This document shows, one piece after another, positions 1 to 11,448 of a stretch of DNA of 64,000 bases. The translations under genes and the position numbers were made by a program. How positions within the stretch are numbered: the stretch's first letter is position 1; each line of letters opens with the position of its first letter. The DNA is from Phoronis australis. Taxonomy: Eukaryota; Phoronida; Phoronidae. The stretch spans positions 402,993 to 466,992 of the forward strand of contig NMRA01000297.1 of NCBI GenBank assembly GCA_002633005.1, read 5' to 3'. The notes beneath the pieces are model-generated. The model was not told the DNA's origin, searched no databases, and saw only the letters and a program-made list of their open reading frames with translations.

Positions 1-3000
1 TCAATTTTAAGTCATTAACCTTTCCTTGATTAGCGAAGTATGTTCCTGGTTGATATTTAACTGCGGGTGACATTCCTGGTATATCAACATAAGTGCACAA
101 TATGACCGATACTTAAATATACATGTTAAATTTAAAACTTACTAAACCCGGAACACGTGCATAGAGGCTTGTGACTTTGAGTTTGTGGTTGATTAAGAAA
201 AGGACAGGTGAAAACAGTGATTCAGTCAGGGTAGCGTTTCGTAGATCAAGTCTCTTTCGAGAAAATCAAAATCTCGAAAGACCTCACACAATCACATAGG
301 CAAGAGCTGACAAGTTCGAGAATACCGTCTCTCGAAACATTACTAACATATCATAGAATGGCAACCCTGACGTGATTGATCGGTGAGGTTGGAATGTTGC
401 GTTAGAGGATTAAATTCCCTGTTTCTGTTTCAAAACCAAAGAATTTTCATCGCAAGTGCAAGCCGCTTTACGTCTACGGAGCGCAATCCAATAGTCTGCA
501 GTTCAGTAACAAAACTTTCCCCTTCGATTGTGCTCTTGAATCATTACATTTTTTAAGAACTATGCCTGCAATAAAAATACTTATGCTTTTTTGTAATATT
601 AGCCATGGCTGATGAATTGACTGGCTGTTATGATTATTGTCATTTGAAATACAACTTTACCAATCAATGACCATCAAAATACATGTTGACAACTTTTTCC
701 AGGGAATGTCTTGACTGATATGTACATTACATTTCCTTTTGAAATCAACGGGTGAGTGTTGAAGAAATGATATGAACAACGTTTCTACCATAGTTTTACC
801 ATGATCTATGGCTTAGTGTAAGTGGTTGTCACGGGAAGTATATGTGACAAACACGTATTTCGGAAAGTATGTATTCCGAAAAAGCACAAATGTTAAGGTA
901 GAAAGGCCTAGGAATAAACAGCAGCATGCTTTACATCTAAGCTAATTCAATAATTAATTTTAATGATTTGACAAGCGCCGAGCTTTTCACAAGCTTTCAC
1001 TTTTAGAGTAAGCTTTACGTTGTAACTACTTTAACTCGAATGAGAGAGCCAGGTCTGTACCGCATATCTCGCCTCCGGATGCAACTACCGAACCCTCGCT
1101 ACAATTAATGCTGGTCATCATGTTTGGATTAGCCGCATATGATACGCCACCGACCTCGAACTTGATAGTTCCGCTTGCAAGCAGGGCGTTGCCTTTTCAG
1201 TTAGCTTCAGTATATCAGTAGTGTCCATGTATGCAAGTAAATAAATCTCAAATAATTCATTTAAGCAACAAAATTGTCATTAAGAGACATACATGTATTC
1301 AGGAGTTCCATAAAATCATACGCATGCCTAAGCATCACGTCTTACGCACGAACCACCTGCGAACACATGCACACAAACCCAAAAATCACGCATACGACCA
1401 AATCATGCGCAAGAACCACAAAAATCGAACAAACGAACACAAATCATACGCAGAAGCATCCAAACCATACGCACGAACAAATAAACGACAGTGTCCGTGT
1501 GTTTGATGCTGCGCTCGTGAGTTCGTAAGTGTGATTTTTGTGATTTGTGCACAGGATTTTCGTATGCGTGTTTTTTGGCTTCGTATGCATAATTGATGGG
1601 CTCGTATGTTGAATGATTCATAGGTAATTCAAAGGTAATCCGTATGTAAGATGCAATGCTCTTGCGTGTGATTCTATTATATCCCTGATGTCGGAATTGT
1701 TCGGAATATATGTACTGTACCAATAGGATTTCTTTCCACGTTAGTATATGGGAAGGAAAACAGGCCTTCTTCGCTCAGAATAAATTCGAAAAAATTGGGG
1801 AACTCCAAACACTGTCAAGAATCTGGAAGCATGCCTTGCGGAATTGTTGGTTTCTTATTTACTGTTAATGTATCTACGAAACTCGACTGAATGATGTTTT
1901 ATTTTGACAGTTATAAGTTTATCTTGATGCTTCAGTTAACTTAGCTGCAGGCTGAAATTGGGAAAATTTACCATCGTAGCAAAGTACGTAGTACTGTGTT
2001 GATGATATTCCGACAATTCCTCAGAGTGTCCCAAAATGTAGTCGCTATTCAAATGTGAAATAAATGCATTATTTATCGACTCAGAAATCAGGTCAACTGT
2101 TTAAATCGACAAGTATGAGACTACTGAAAAGGAATTTTAAATCTTTAATTCAAACTAAACGCATTTTTCATTTGCTCATTACCATTTGGAAAGATTATTG
2201 CATTTGCACTAAACCGTGTTTTTCTCAATGTTTTAGTTTCCAATAGTATAGCGCCCTTTTTTGTTCTCCAAAACTGAGTCATTTGTAAGTCACTCCAATG
2301 CATAAGGTGCACGTGACGTCTCGAGCACCCACTTTCAAAAGATTTATGCATGTAGCTACATAGTAGGCACGGTGAAAAATCTGGTCCACAGGAACTGTAA
2401 TTTCTAGCGTTGTGGGTATATTTTTGGGACACCCTGTGTATCATTTGGCCCCAGGAACCGAATAGCTTCAAAACAATTTTAAAAATGGTCGGAAATACTC
2501 CCATGGACGTATTTTTGGGTGGGTCTACTTTCGCAGTGATTAATACGAAGCCCTGGTGAAGAAAAAGGTGTGGAAGCACTCTGCACGCTAAACAAATGGA
2601 TATGCCACTAAAACCATGTTTTCTTTTTCACGGTTTTTACAACAACCCTGAAAACTAATTTTATTAAATAATTGATCAGCGAGCCTTGTTCTAGTAAACA
2701 AAAAGTGCACTCAGCGGAACCACCGTGAGACCGGTATTACAAACGCCCAAGATCAGAATTGGCGGTAAATGCGTTGCTCGAACAGGTACAGTAGTGATGC
2801 ATGAAGTGATGTACATAATAACGTCATACAGGAATTGAGGAACATTGTATATATTGTCTTCAAGCATGTAGTTGGCGTGAGCGAAGAGCTGACTGGAATG
2901 CAAAAATCCATATCATATTCGACGCAATCAATTATCATGTTTACGACGACGTTCACGCACGCCACTTGATTAAGAAGTGCTAACGCCTACGACGTAGTGT

Positions 3001-3159
3001 AGACTGCTCAGAAAATCAAACCGTATTGCGAAGCGTTTTTGCATAGGTTTCGAAACTATATTTGCGTAAGTACAATGACTTTAAGTACCATATGTGCTTT
3101 TAGTGTATGGCCGTGCTAGTAACTGTGTTATTTATAGGTGGAATACGGAAAAAACTAGT
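1..3159. other. Gene-poor stretch
   Basis: No coding exon with recognisable protein similarity is seen on either strand. The open frames between 1231 and 1723 come from a degenerate low-complexity block: the + strand is A/C-rich with scattered cgcacgaac/catacgac-like words to about 1490, then T/G-rich with near-complementary words (gtgttttttgg, ttcgtatgc) to about 1660. Frames at 2145-2579 and 2691-2965 (- strand) have no recognisable domain and are treated as chance. Confidence 0.5.
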
Positions 3160-3480
3160 TTTCTATAGGTCACCATAGATCCACAGGCGATCGAATTTCC
3201 CGATGACTCATGATCATATATAAGAATCATAAACGTTGGATGCTAAAATTTTACCGAGCCGAGGCTCCCAGCTTCAATTGTCCGAAATCCAAATAAATCT
3301 CCGTACTGTACATCTCCCTCAGAGTGGCACTGCATAAACTTCCGAAGCCTTATCTTTCCTTGATCCCATTAAATTATCCTTGTGAGTGGTGAATTGGCGA
3401 CGGAATTAAGGAATTAAACTCAAAACTCTGAATTCAAGAACCGTAAATAGTTAACATGGCGGATTTCAGTTGTGCCTAAA
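3160..3480. repeat. Dispersed repeat, copy 1 of 3
   Basis: This segment recurs inverted at about 4430-4720 and direct at about 5440-5720. Shared landmarks are the words gccgaggctccca, ccctcag and gatcccat and a tagttaaca word near the end. The sequence just inside, near 3890-3930, also reappears inverted near 5085-5145, and a related block lies at 8180-8510. Together they look like a decayed element with long inverted arms. No protein is recognisable in it. Confidence 0.7.
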
Positions 3481-4429
3481 CGTGTGAGCATCTAGAAGAC
3501 AAAAATTTCGAGTTTGAGCAAGCAACCTTTGTGTCAAAGTCAAGAAATTTATCCCCAATTTCAATGACTGGGGTTACTAAAAACACAGGCGCTTGAGTTT
3601 ATCTGTTTTCCTCGGTCGCAAATGACGTCACTCAATACTAAGAAAACGTAAAGATTAGACACTAAAAATCTGTTTGCTTAGAATTTTCTACTCAAATGTG
3701 CATGGAACTTCTCAAACCTACCATCGAACAAATCTTAGAATACCTTCTTTCAGTTGATCTCTTCAAATTGCCTTCGAGTGGTGATTTGACTACAAATATG
3801 CCAAAAGAATGTCAAAATCAAAATTCAAGGACATTATTCCGTGATGTCATGGCAGCATAGACTATAAGTGTCTATAATCTATGATGGCAAACGGTCTTCG
3901 CACATCCAGGTTTTTGGCGGACGCTCTCGCGCTAAATCCGAAATCTATTTTCGCGCGCCTTTCGTCGTCAATCCCTCGACTACTTAGTCATGAGAAGCAG
4001 AGAGCACTTTAAAAATATCATTGTCAAATGAATGTAACAACTCATATATTTGTGTCAAATATAAATTATCCTAATACTGTACTGATATGCGAAATTATTT
4101 TGTGTACCGTGATTTGTTATGAAGGTTTCACTTTTGGCCAAAGCCATTGAGTTAACTCGTCGGCCACGCGCACGGACTGCGTTTCCTGGCCGAGTGTGTG
4201 TTGTGCTTCAACCAAGAAAAGTGCGTGATGAGAAACAAGATACGCCAGTTTGAGCAATAAAATTTTAAGTTAAGGGCTAAAATGAGCTGTCAGTGGAATA
4301 GAATTACAAATAAAATACTAACTTTAACATTTCAGTCAGTTAACTTTTGGATTAGAATTATTGATTTTGAAATGTAGGTAACTTGCTTAAACTCGAAGTT
4401 CCACCTACTACATGCGTACAAGTTGAAGA

Positions 4430-4720
4430 ACAACTGAAATCCACCATGTTTACTATTTTAGGTCCTTGAATTCAGAGTTTTGAGATTGTTTTGGAAATTC
4501 CATCGCCATTTCACCACTCACGAGTACAAATAATGGGATCAACGAAAGATAAGGGTTCAATTGTTTATGCAATACCAGACTGAGGGAGGTGCACGCAGAT
4601 TTTATTTGGATTTTGGACAGTTGAAGTTGGGAGCCTCGGCTCGGCAAATTTTTAGTGTCCAACATTTATGTTTCTTACATATGGTTATGAGTCATCGGGA
4701 AGTTTGAGCGCCTGTGACTA
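4430..4720. repeat. Dispersed repeat, copy 2 (inverted)
   Basis: Inverted relative to the copy at 3160-3480. The open frame at 4453-4665 (- strand) falls entirely inside the repeat and is not considered a gene. Confidence 0.7.
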
Positions 4721-4789
4721 AAAATAACCTTCCAGTTATGTGTTATTTAATTCATCTTATAGTTCATTTTAACACTTAACCTAGAATTT

Positions 4790-5150
4790 AATTGCATGGA
4801 CCAACGTATTTTGTGTTTGATCTTGACATTATGTGCTACTCTTTGTTGAAGTGCAACAAACATTTGACTTCTGGTGGAGATTTCCGATGTTCAGTCGCGG
4901 CAAATCACCTATCGGCAACTGCCGGATTTCGCAGTAGCAGTAGGTCAGCGTTAGAAACAGCAACCCGTGTTACTTCTATTATAAACAACGTTGTTTTACA
5001 CAATCAGAGTTTCAATACATTCAAACTGATACTAAATTATGTGATGGACACTTAAATAACATCCGTGGGTGTGCGAAAACTGAGCCCTGTGAGCGTCCGC
5101 CAAAAACTTGGATGCTCGGAGGTTGTCTGCTATGAACGCCTTACTTAACA
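4790..5150. repeat. Repeat related to 8180-8510
   Basis: Similar in the same orientation to 8180-8510: both contain gtggagatttccga, tatcggcaactgccggatt and ctaaattatgtg, followed by a gcgtccgc word. Frames here and at 8179-8418 are therefore repeat-borne. Confidence 0.65.
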
Positions 5151-5439
5151 AAATAAGGTCATTAATTCGTGATTCTGGCGCTTCTTTGACATTTTGTGTC
5201 ATCAAGTCACCACTCCGAGGCATTGTAAGGGATCAAGAGAAAGGCATTCAAGAATATATTCGATGCTGATTTGATGGACTTCTATGCACTAGCATATTCT
5301 GAGGAAAACCGATTTTAGCGTCCAACGTTTACGCTTTCTTAGTAGTGAGTGATCAGTGGTGATCAATTAACTCAAGCGCGTGTCCATAGATCATAGTTTG
5401 TAAACAAACCCTTAAACACAGGCAGAGGAATTTCTCGAC

Positions 5440-5720
5440 GACTCGTAACCACATAAGAAACATAAATGTTGGACACTGAAATTTTGGCGAGCGTAGGCTC
5501 CCAACATCAACTGTCCCAAATCCGAATAAAATCTGCTTTCCCCTCCCTCAGATTGGTATTACACAATCCTTCTAAGCCTTATCTTCTCCTGATCCCATAC
5601 CATTAAATTGTCCTTGCGAGTAGTGAATTAGCGACAGAATTTCCAAAAAAAAGAAAACCCTGAAATCAAGGCTAAATAGTTAACACGGCGGGTTCCGCTT
5701 GTGCTTTGACTTCTACGCCT
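5440..5720. repeat. Dispersed repeat, copy 3 (direct)
   Basis: Direct copy of 3160-3480 with scattered substitutions. It begins near a gactcgtaaccacata word and ends near an aacacggcgg word. Confidence 0.65.
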
Positions 5721-6038
5721 GTCGATGATAAAATTATTAATTAATTTGAGCAAGCTTCTCCTATGTTATCCTTTGTGCAAAACTTACTCTGCTGTAGCCC
5801 TGGTACAAAGCTGTATACTAAATATACAGCTTTGCACCGATGTGTGTAAAAAAGTGGTAAGATAAAATCTGACACAAAATTAGTGTCATTAAAAACTACA
5901 GCCTTCCCTGAGTAAACTAAATTATTTAACGGTTTTGGAAAAATGGCATTCTACGGTTATTCTGCTGCTAAAGTTGTGGAGCCATCTTTAACAATGGCTT
6001 TCGGCGCCATGAAATATTGCGTCACCTATTGGTCAGTT

Positions 6039-6505
6039 TCTTTTTTCGCCGATTCTTCAATCAACTGTCGTTCTTTCACGAGGTTACGAACACATCACAA
6101 CAAATTTTCGGAACTGGTTTCACTTCATTATAAGTTTTTAGAATTTCAATACCGAAAAACAGAATTTCAGAAGAAATTCTGCCGCTGCCAAGCTATCATC
6201 ATCTCCCGAAAGATGTCGCAAAAATTTAGAAAATGGCGCGTGCGCGTGACACGAGCGTACTGTTTTCAAAACGACGACATACTTTTCATTATTAGAAAAG
6301 GCGGAGAGTTACGCAAGAAAATGACGTTTATTGCATTATTTTTCACTAAACGGCTGTAACGGGCAAGGTGAGTGACGGTTGATTTCCAGATTTTGCATGC
6401 ACCCCGTCCGGTCTTTAGCTTTACATGTTTCACAGCGAAGCGACGAGCAGAACTACCCTGGCTGTGTGCAATTTCGCGGTCTACGAAACAAATACACAAA
6501 GTGGT
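6039..6505. repeat. Direct duplicate A (467 bp)
   Basis: Nearly identical to 6940-7406 at a constant offset of about 901 bases, with a few substitutions and small indels. A partial third copy lies at about 8079-8172, sharing attaaacggctgtaacggg. Open frames on both strands (5943-6359, 6266-6499, 6379-6573) appear in both copies and show no known domain, so they are treated as repeat-borne. Confidence 0.8.
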
Positions 6506-6506
6506 C

Positions 6507-6690
6507 AGAGGCGGATCTACGGGGGGGGTTCAGGGGGTTTAAACCCCCCCCTTGGGCCAGGACCCAAAATTAAAAAAAAACAAAAACGTCGTCACCAAAA
6601 CAAAAACGACACCACCAGCGTGTGTAAACCCCAAGTAAACCAACTTGGAAAAAAATGAGGGGGGGGTTCACTCTGAAAAAATAAATTTTT
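6507..6690. mobile_element. GGCGGATC-type repeat fragment
   Basis: It starts with gaggcggatctacgggg, followed by G and C homopolymer runs (ggttcagggggtttaaaccccc). This start resembles the ggcggatccagg termini at 23125, 37013 and 42667. It sits directly after duplicate A and is absent after duplicate B, so it may be an insertion. Confidence 0.5.
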
Positions 6691-6939
6691 GAATTGCAAA
6701 TTGCTGTTATGAAAATCAACGCATTTTGAGTCTTCGTGGATCATCGGCAAAACGCGCGGAGATCAATTGTGGGCGCGCTTCCGTCGACACTTCTGAAGTT
6801 GCCAAGCATTTTAGATGGATTCACCGCTGAAAGAGCAGCTCTATAGCTGATTTCTTTAGATAACTAGCTTCTTTACTCTAAGATATAATTTGATTTGATT
6901 AGGGGAAATACTGTGGTGCCGCAACCCTGATATTCAGGN

Positions 6940-7406
6940 TCTTTTTTCGCCGATTCTTCAATCAACTGTCATTCTTTCACGAGGTTACGAACACATCACA
7001 ACAAATTATCGGAACTGGTTTCACTTCATTATAAGTTTTTAGAATTTCAATACCGAAAAACCGAATTTCAGAAGAAATTCTGCCGCTGCCAAGCTATCAT
7101 CATCTCCCGAGAGATGTCGCAAAAATGTAGAAAATGGTGCGTGCGCGTGACACGAGCGTACTGTTTTCAAAACGACGACATACTTTTCATTATTATAAAA
7201 GGCAGAGAGTTACGCAAAAAATGACGTTTATTGCATTGTTTTTCACTTAAACGGCTGTAACGGCCAAGGTGAGTGTCGGTTGATTTCCAGATTTTGCATG
7301 CACCCCGTCCGTTCTTTAGCTTTACATGTTTCACGGCGAAGTAACGAGCAGAACTACCCTGGCTGTGTGAAAATTCGGGGTCTACGGAACAAATACACAC
7401 AGTGGT
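6940..7406. repeat. Direct duplicate B
   Basis: Second copy of 6039-6505, starting immediately after a single unresolved base at 6939. The abrupt start at the N suggests an assembly join, although a true tandem duplication is possible. Confidence 0.8.
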
Positions 7407-7419
7407 ACCTAGCTGACGA

Positions 7420-8036
7420 CAGCTTTCATACAGCTAGTTGGTTGGCTAGGTCTTTGGGTCTGACTAGTAGGGAACGGAGGGTGTTGATAGGTTTCATGTA
7501 AGAGGAAATTCCGTGGGTTCTGTAAGTGTGTTGTACTCGTTCAGATATTCCTCTTACAGTATGTATGGGATGGCAGAACCCTTGGAATTTCCTCTGACAT
7601 AAAACCTATCAACGCCCTCCGTTCCCTACTAGTCAGACCCAAAGACCCAACCCCGATGGCTAAAAAATGTGGGGTCATATAGCAGCTGAAATGTGACCAG
7701 GATCCCAAAAACTTACATTAGAAAAACCAAGAGACCGTTCCGTACCAGATTCAAAGAACATCTGAAACTAGACAGACCAACAGCCGTGGGGGAACATATT
7801 TTGGCGACTGGGCATACCATCTCTCTTGCGTCATCCAGGATCCTAGCCAAGGAACAAAATTGGCATACTCGTAAGCTCAAAATGGTCATAAACATCAACA
7901 GTCAGCGCCCCTCTTAAACCGGGACTGAGGACTCCACTTACCCCCCGTGTACCTAATCGAAAAAGACCTGGCGGACCAGGTCGAAACGTTTGCCGACAAC
8001 CAACCACGTCTCTAATAAGTGACCATTTTATATACT
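7420..8036 (+). mobile_element. Penelope-like retroelement 3' relic (GIY-YIG end)
   Basis: The frame at 7693-7917 reads like the C-terminal endonuclease region of Penelope-like elements: YIRKTKRPFRTRFKEH, then a GEHILATGH segment, then a RKLK segment. The expected C-terminal LNRD...LPPVY motif is present just downstream (about 7911-7953) but only after a one-base frame change and with a stop, so the copy is dead. An inverted repeat of about 55 bases (7436-7497 against 7596-7652) precedes it, and the tail ends with ggtcgaaacgtttgc, a typical end for these elements. No reverse transcriptase domain remains. Confidence 0.75.
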
Positions 8037-8559
8037 ACAATGCCTCTAGAGACCAATGACGAACCTATTTTCAAGGACATACTTTTCTTTGTTACAAAAA
8101 GCGAAGAATTACAAAAGAATATGAGGTCCATTAGATTGTTCTTCAATTAAACGGCTGTAACGGGATAGGTGAGTGACATTAAGTGTTACTTTTGGTTGAA
8201 GCACAGCGAACACTTGGTTTTTGGTGGAGATTTCCGACGTCTGACAGCACCTTTAGTCGCGGGAAGTCACGTATCGGCAACTGCCGGATTTTGCAGAAGG
8301 AATACATGAACGTTAGTCGCCATGAACCCGTGGTTGTTCGGTTATAAACATTTACACAGATAGAGTTTAAACACAATCGAAACGACACTAAATTATGTGG
8401 AAGGCACTGAAATAACATTCGCGGGCGCGAGAAAACAAAGGTTCGGAATTACGTCGGGAGCGTCCGCGAAAAATCCGGATGTGTACGAAGGCCGTCTATC
8501 ATGAACGTCACAAAATAGTTTCCTTGAATTTGTGATTTTGGTGTTTTCTTGACATTTCT

Positions 8560-11349
8560 ACCATCAGATCATAAGAAGGTGTTTAAAGATGTGTTTGATG
8601 CTAATTTCTTAAGGTTAAATGCACATTTGAGAAAAAATTATGAACAAATTGATATTCAGTGTCTAACCCCTGCGCTTTGTTATGTAGTGAGTGTCGTCAG
8701 TGGTGATCAAGGACAGATAAACTCAGTGCCTATGCCCTTAAACAGTTTTGGAATTCCGTACAGTGAAAGTGTAGAATTAAGTCATACATATCACACTCGG
8801 ATTACACACAAAATATTAACTTGAACACGTCGAAATTGCCATCGCGTTAACACATTAATTCTCTGTAGAAGTAAGACGGCTACCCGTAATATATCTGCAA
8901 GGAAATTAATTCCTTAGAAAAAACTTACTCACTCGAAGATTCGACCTTTTACTATTCGCGTGTCACTCCGCCATAAGCATTTTTCTGAACTTGTGAACTG
9001 AAGCATCCACTGATTGGGTGGCATTCGGGTCATTAGATGACGTCATTAGGTCAAAAACAGATAATAATATAGCAGGCGATTCAATTCGTAGTTGTTGGAA
9101 AAAGACAAAAAGAGGAGAAATAAAACCGGTAAGACCTTTACGGTTTCCTATACATATCAAGGGAATTTGATTTGGTTAGTGCTCACATACTGAACAGAAA
9201 TGTTCCTCCTACTCTTTTGGTATATGTTCATTTCACCAGTCGGTGAAAAGACCTAAGATGGCCCTTGAGCTCCGTTTAAGAGCTGATTATTGGCTAGTCG
9301 TCTGGTTGTATATAATCCAAAAAATTTGATATTCAGTGTTGGTGCACCAATAAAAACACAAAAGCGTTGTTGTGCACAGATTAGTATTTACAATTGCAAA
9401 AGATACTTATTTACCGTTTTTGTTTCAAAAACGTTTTAATCTAGTAATTTTGTTCGGATTAAAAATGAGCCGTCTGTTTATAATTGAAGTTGTCAAGTGA
9501 GCAATTATTCTGGGAAGTGGTAAGTGGCTCTTAAATGGGGCCGTAGGGTGTACCAAGGAGTATAGTACAATAGGAAAGTTAAATTGTGAGTTCGCTGTTA
9601 TCGCTGTGGTGAATAAGCAACGACCAAGTCGTAAGCGTTAGAACAATGGGGAGGGACCCATTTTGCAATGCGATAATTGTACTAATTCATCCACGAAAAA
9701 CCCAGACGTATCGTTTTTATATTGCCTAAGGATTCAGAAAGCTAAGGATAATGTGTTATTCAATAATACGTTACGTTGTTTTTTTCTTTTGTGTGTTCTG
9801 TTCACGGTTGCAAGACAAGTCGACCGCAGTCCCGGTGCCTCTGCCGTCTGCAGGGCACGCTACTGCACAGGCTACTCTCTGCTTTCTGCAGATACTGTGC
9901 TTTCTTCTTCTTACTTGTGTTACACTTACTGCACAAACCCATTGTCTGCACTGGTAGCACCCTAACGTATTCAATAGGGAACATATTCAAAATTGTTGGG
10001 TGGACGTGACACTAGCAGTGAGCTGGGATCACTTTGTAATGAAAAGCTAGAAAACACCCAGGATGGCATGATGGTCACCAGTCATCACAAGCAAAAGTCC
10101 TTTGGGTCATGCACAAAACGAGGGCCAAATCTTATCATCACCTTAGCACATGTTGTCAATGGTCAGGGGAACAACCAAAATGTGTGATGATGGGACGGCT
10201 CAACAATCATGTGGCATACCCTAATGGTTTTTAACTGTTTAACACTTCTCCCATGTACCCTCCTGGGAGGGGGTCAACGCCCATTTGGCGCCCACCTGGT
10301 TTGCACTCCTCCCTTTTACCCCTTTGCTGGCACCTGGGGGTAATTCTCCCATTATCTCCAAGGAGCAATCATTCAATTTTTGTAACCCATGGAGGTATGA
10401 AATGTCATACAGCTTGTTCACGCAGTCGCCATTTTAAAAGTGAGCCTCTTTTTAGATTTAAACAAACAATGCATTCTAGCTTAATAGCAGCGTACATAAT
10501 GTGATATAGTCCTTAAGAAAGCTGTTGAATAATTCAACATAAATTTTATAGTATACCGTCCTCACTCACCTTCTGGAGGTCCTCTTATTCAAGTTTTCAC
10601 CAGAAAAAGTTGGATGAAAACAAAGATGACAACATCAATAACATTGTAACACCTGAATAGATGTCGCCGTTCACCAGCATTGTCTCTAACCCTGTCTCAT
10701 ACAACTTCTCCGTGTCCTAAAAAGAGATGGAGAGCACAAAATCTGAAAAAATGGTGATTATGTTACTACTTCTTCCACAAAAGTAAACATTTATTAACGT
10801 CACTAGTTGTACCTTACAACATGCATGTAACTCGATAATGAACCACCTCATTGATTTCAAATGAACCGATTTTGTCATCCGATTGTAACTTCGAAGTGTG
10901 CGGGTTAATATTTGATGTGCTACTCGAGTGTGATACGTCCAACCATAGGTAAGGTGGTGCTTATTTTCTAGGAACCGCTTTTCGTTAACCTCATGTAGAC
11001 CTCAAAACTTCAGAACCCCCGAGTAGTTCTGCTCGTCACTCCATAAATCTCTAAACGGATTGACAATGATGATTCATGTACACGTACATGTACTTAAAGA
11101 AGATGAAAGGCAGTAATTCAAAATGAAAGCGAAAAGTATGTTTTTATCACCACTGTTAGTTCTCAAATGGACTTGACTTGCATACGCGGTGTAAACATGA
11201 AACGGTTACCAAATTAAAGTTTCGCTCTGATGAAAAGCAGCGTCGCATTTGTAGTATGGTGGATACGACCAAACTTACTAAGTTTGACAATGCCGGCTCC
11301 TAATGTGACGTCATTTTTCTGATTAACCTGCACATCTACTTACGTCTAG
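8560..11349. other. No gene recognised
   Basis: Open frames at 8549-8824, 8963-9160 and 9663-10504 on both strands lack recognisable motifs and overlap one another in several frames, as expected by chance. A short dispersed repeat at 10412-10480 recurs at 13021-13084. The sequence just before 11350 may hold the 5' leader of the channel gene, but no TATA or other promoter element could be assigned. Confidence 0.4.
10412..10480. repeat. Short dispersed repeat (copy 1)
   Basis: Shares cgccattttaaaagtgagcc and cctctttttag...aacaatgcatt with 13021-13084, which lies inside the channel gene. Confidence 0.6.
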
Positions 11350-11448
11350 ATTGAGCTGACCATGGCGACTGAAGCGTCATCTTGTGATGTCAACTCCTCT
11401 GCAGACATTCAGAGCACGGTGACCGATCATGAGACTGTGGAACCAGTG
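11350..11448 (+). CDS. Channel gene exon 1 (acidic N-terminus, duplicated exon copy 1)
   Basis: Bounded by ctag before attgag and by gtacca after. It is 99 nt, phase 0 at both ends. The ATG at 11362 has a strong context (gaccATGG) and is taken as the start. It encodes MATEASSCDVNSSADIQS and then TVTDHETVEPV, rich in Asp/Glu/Ser/Thr. A second 99-nt exon at 12707-12805 is plainly its duplicate, which supports both as real exons. If an upstream exon exists, the first four codons (IELT) would also be coding. Confidence 0.65.
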
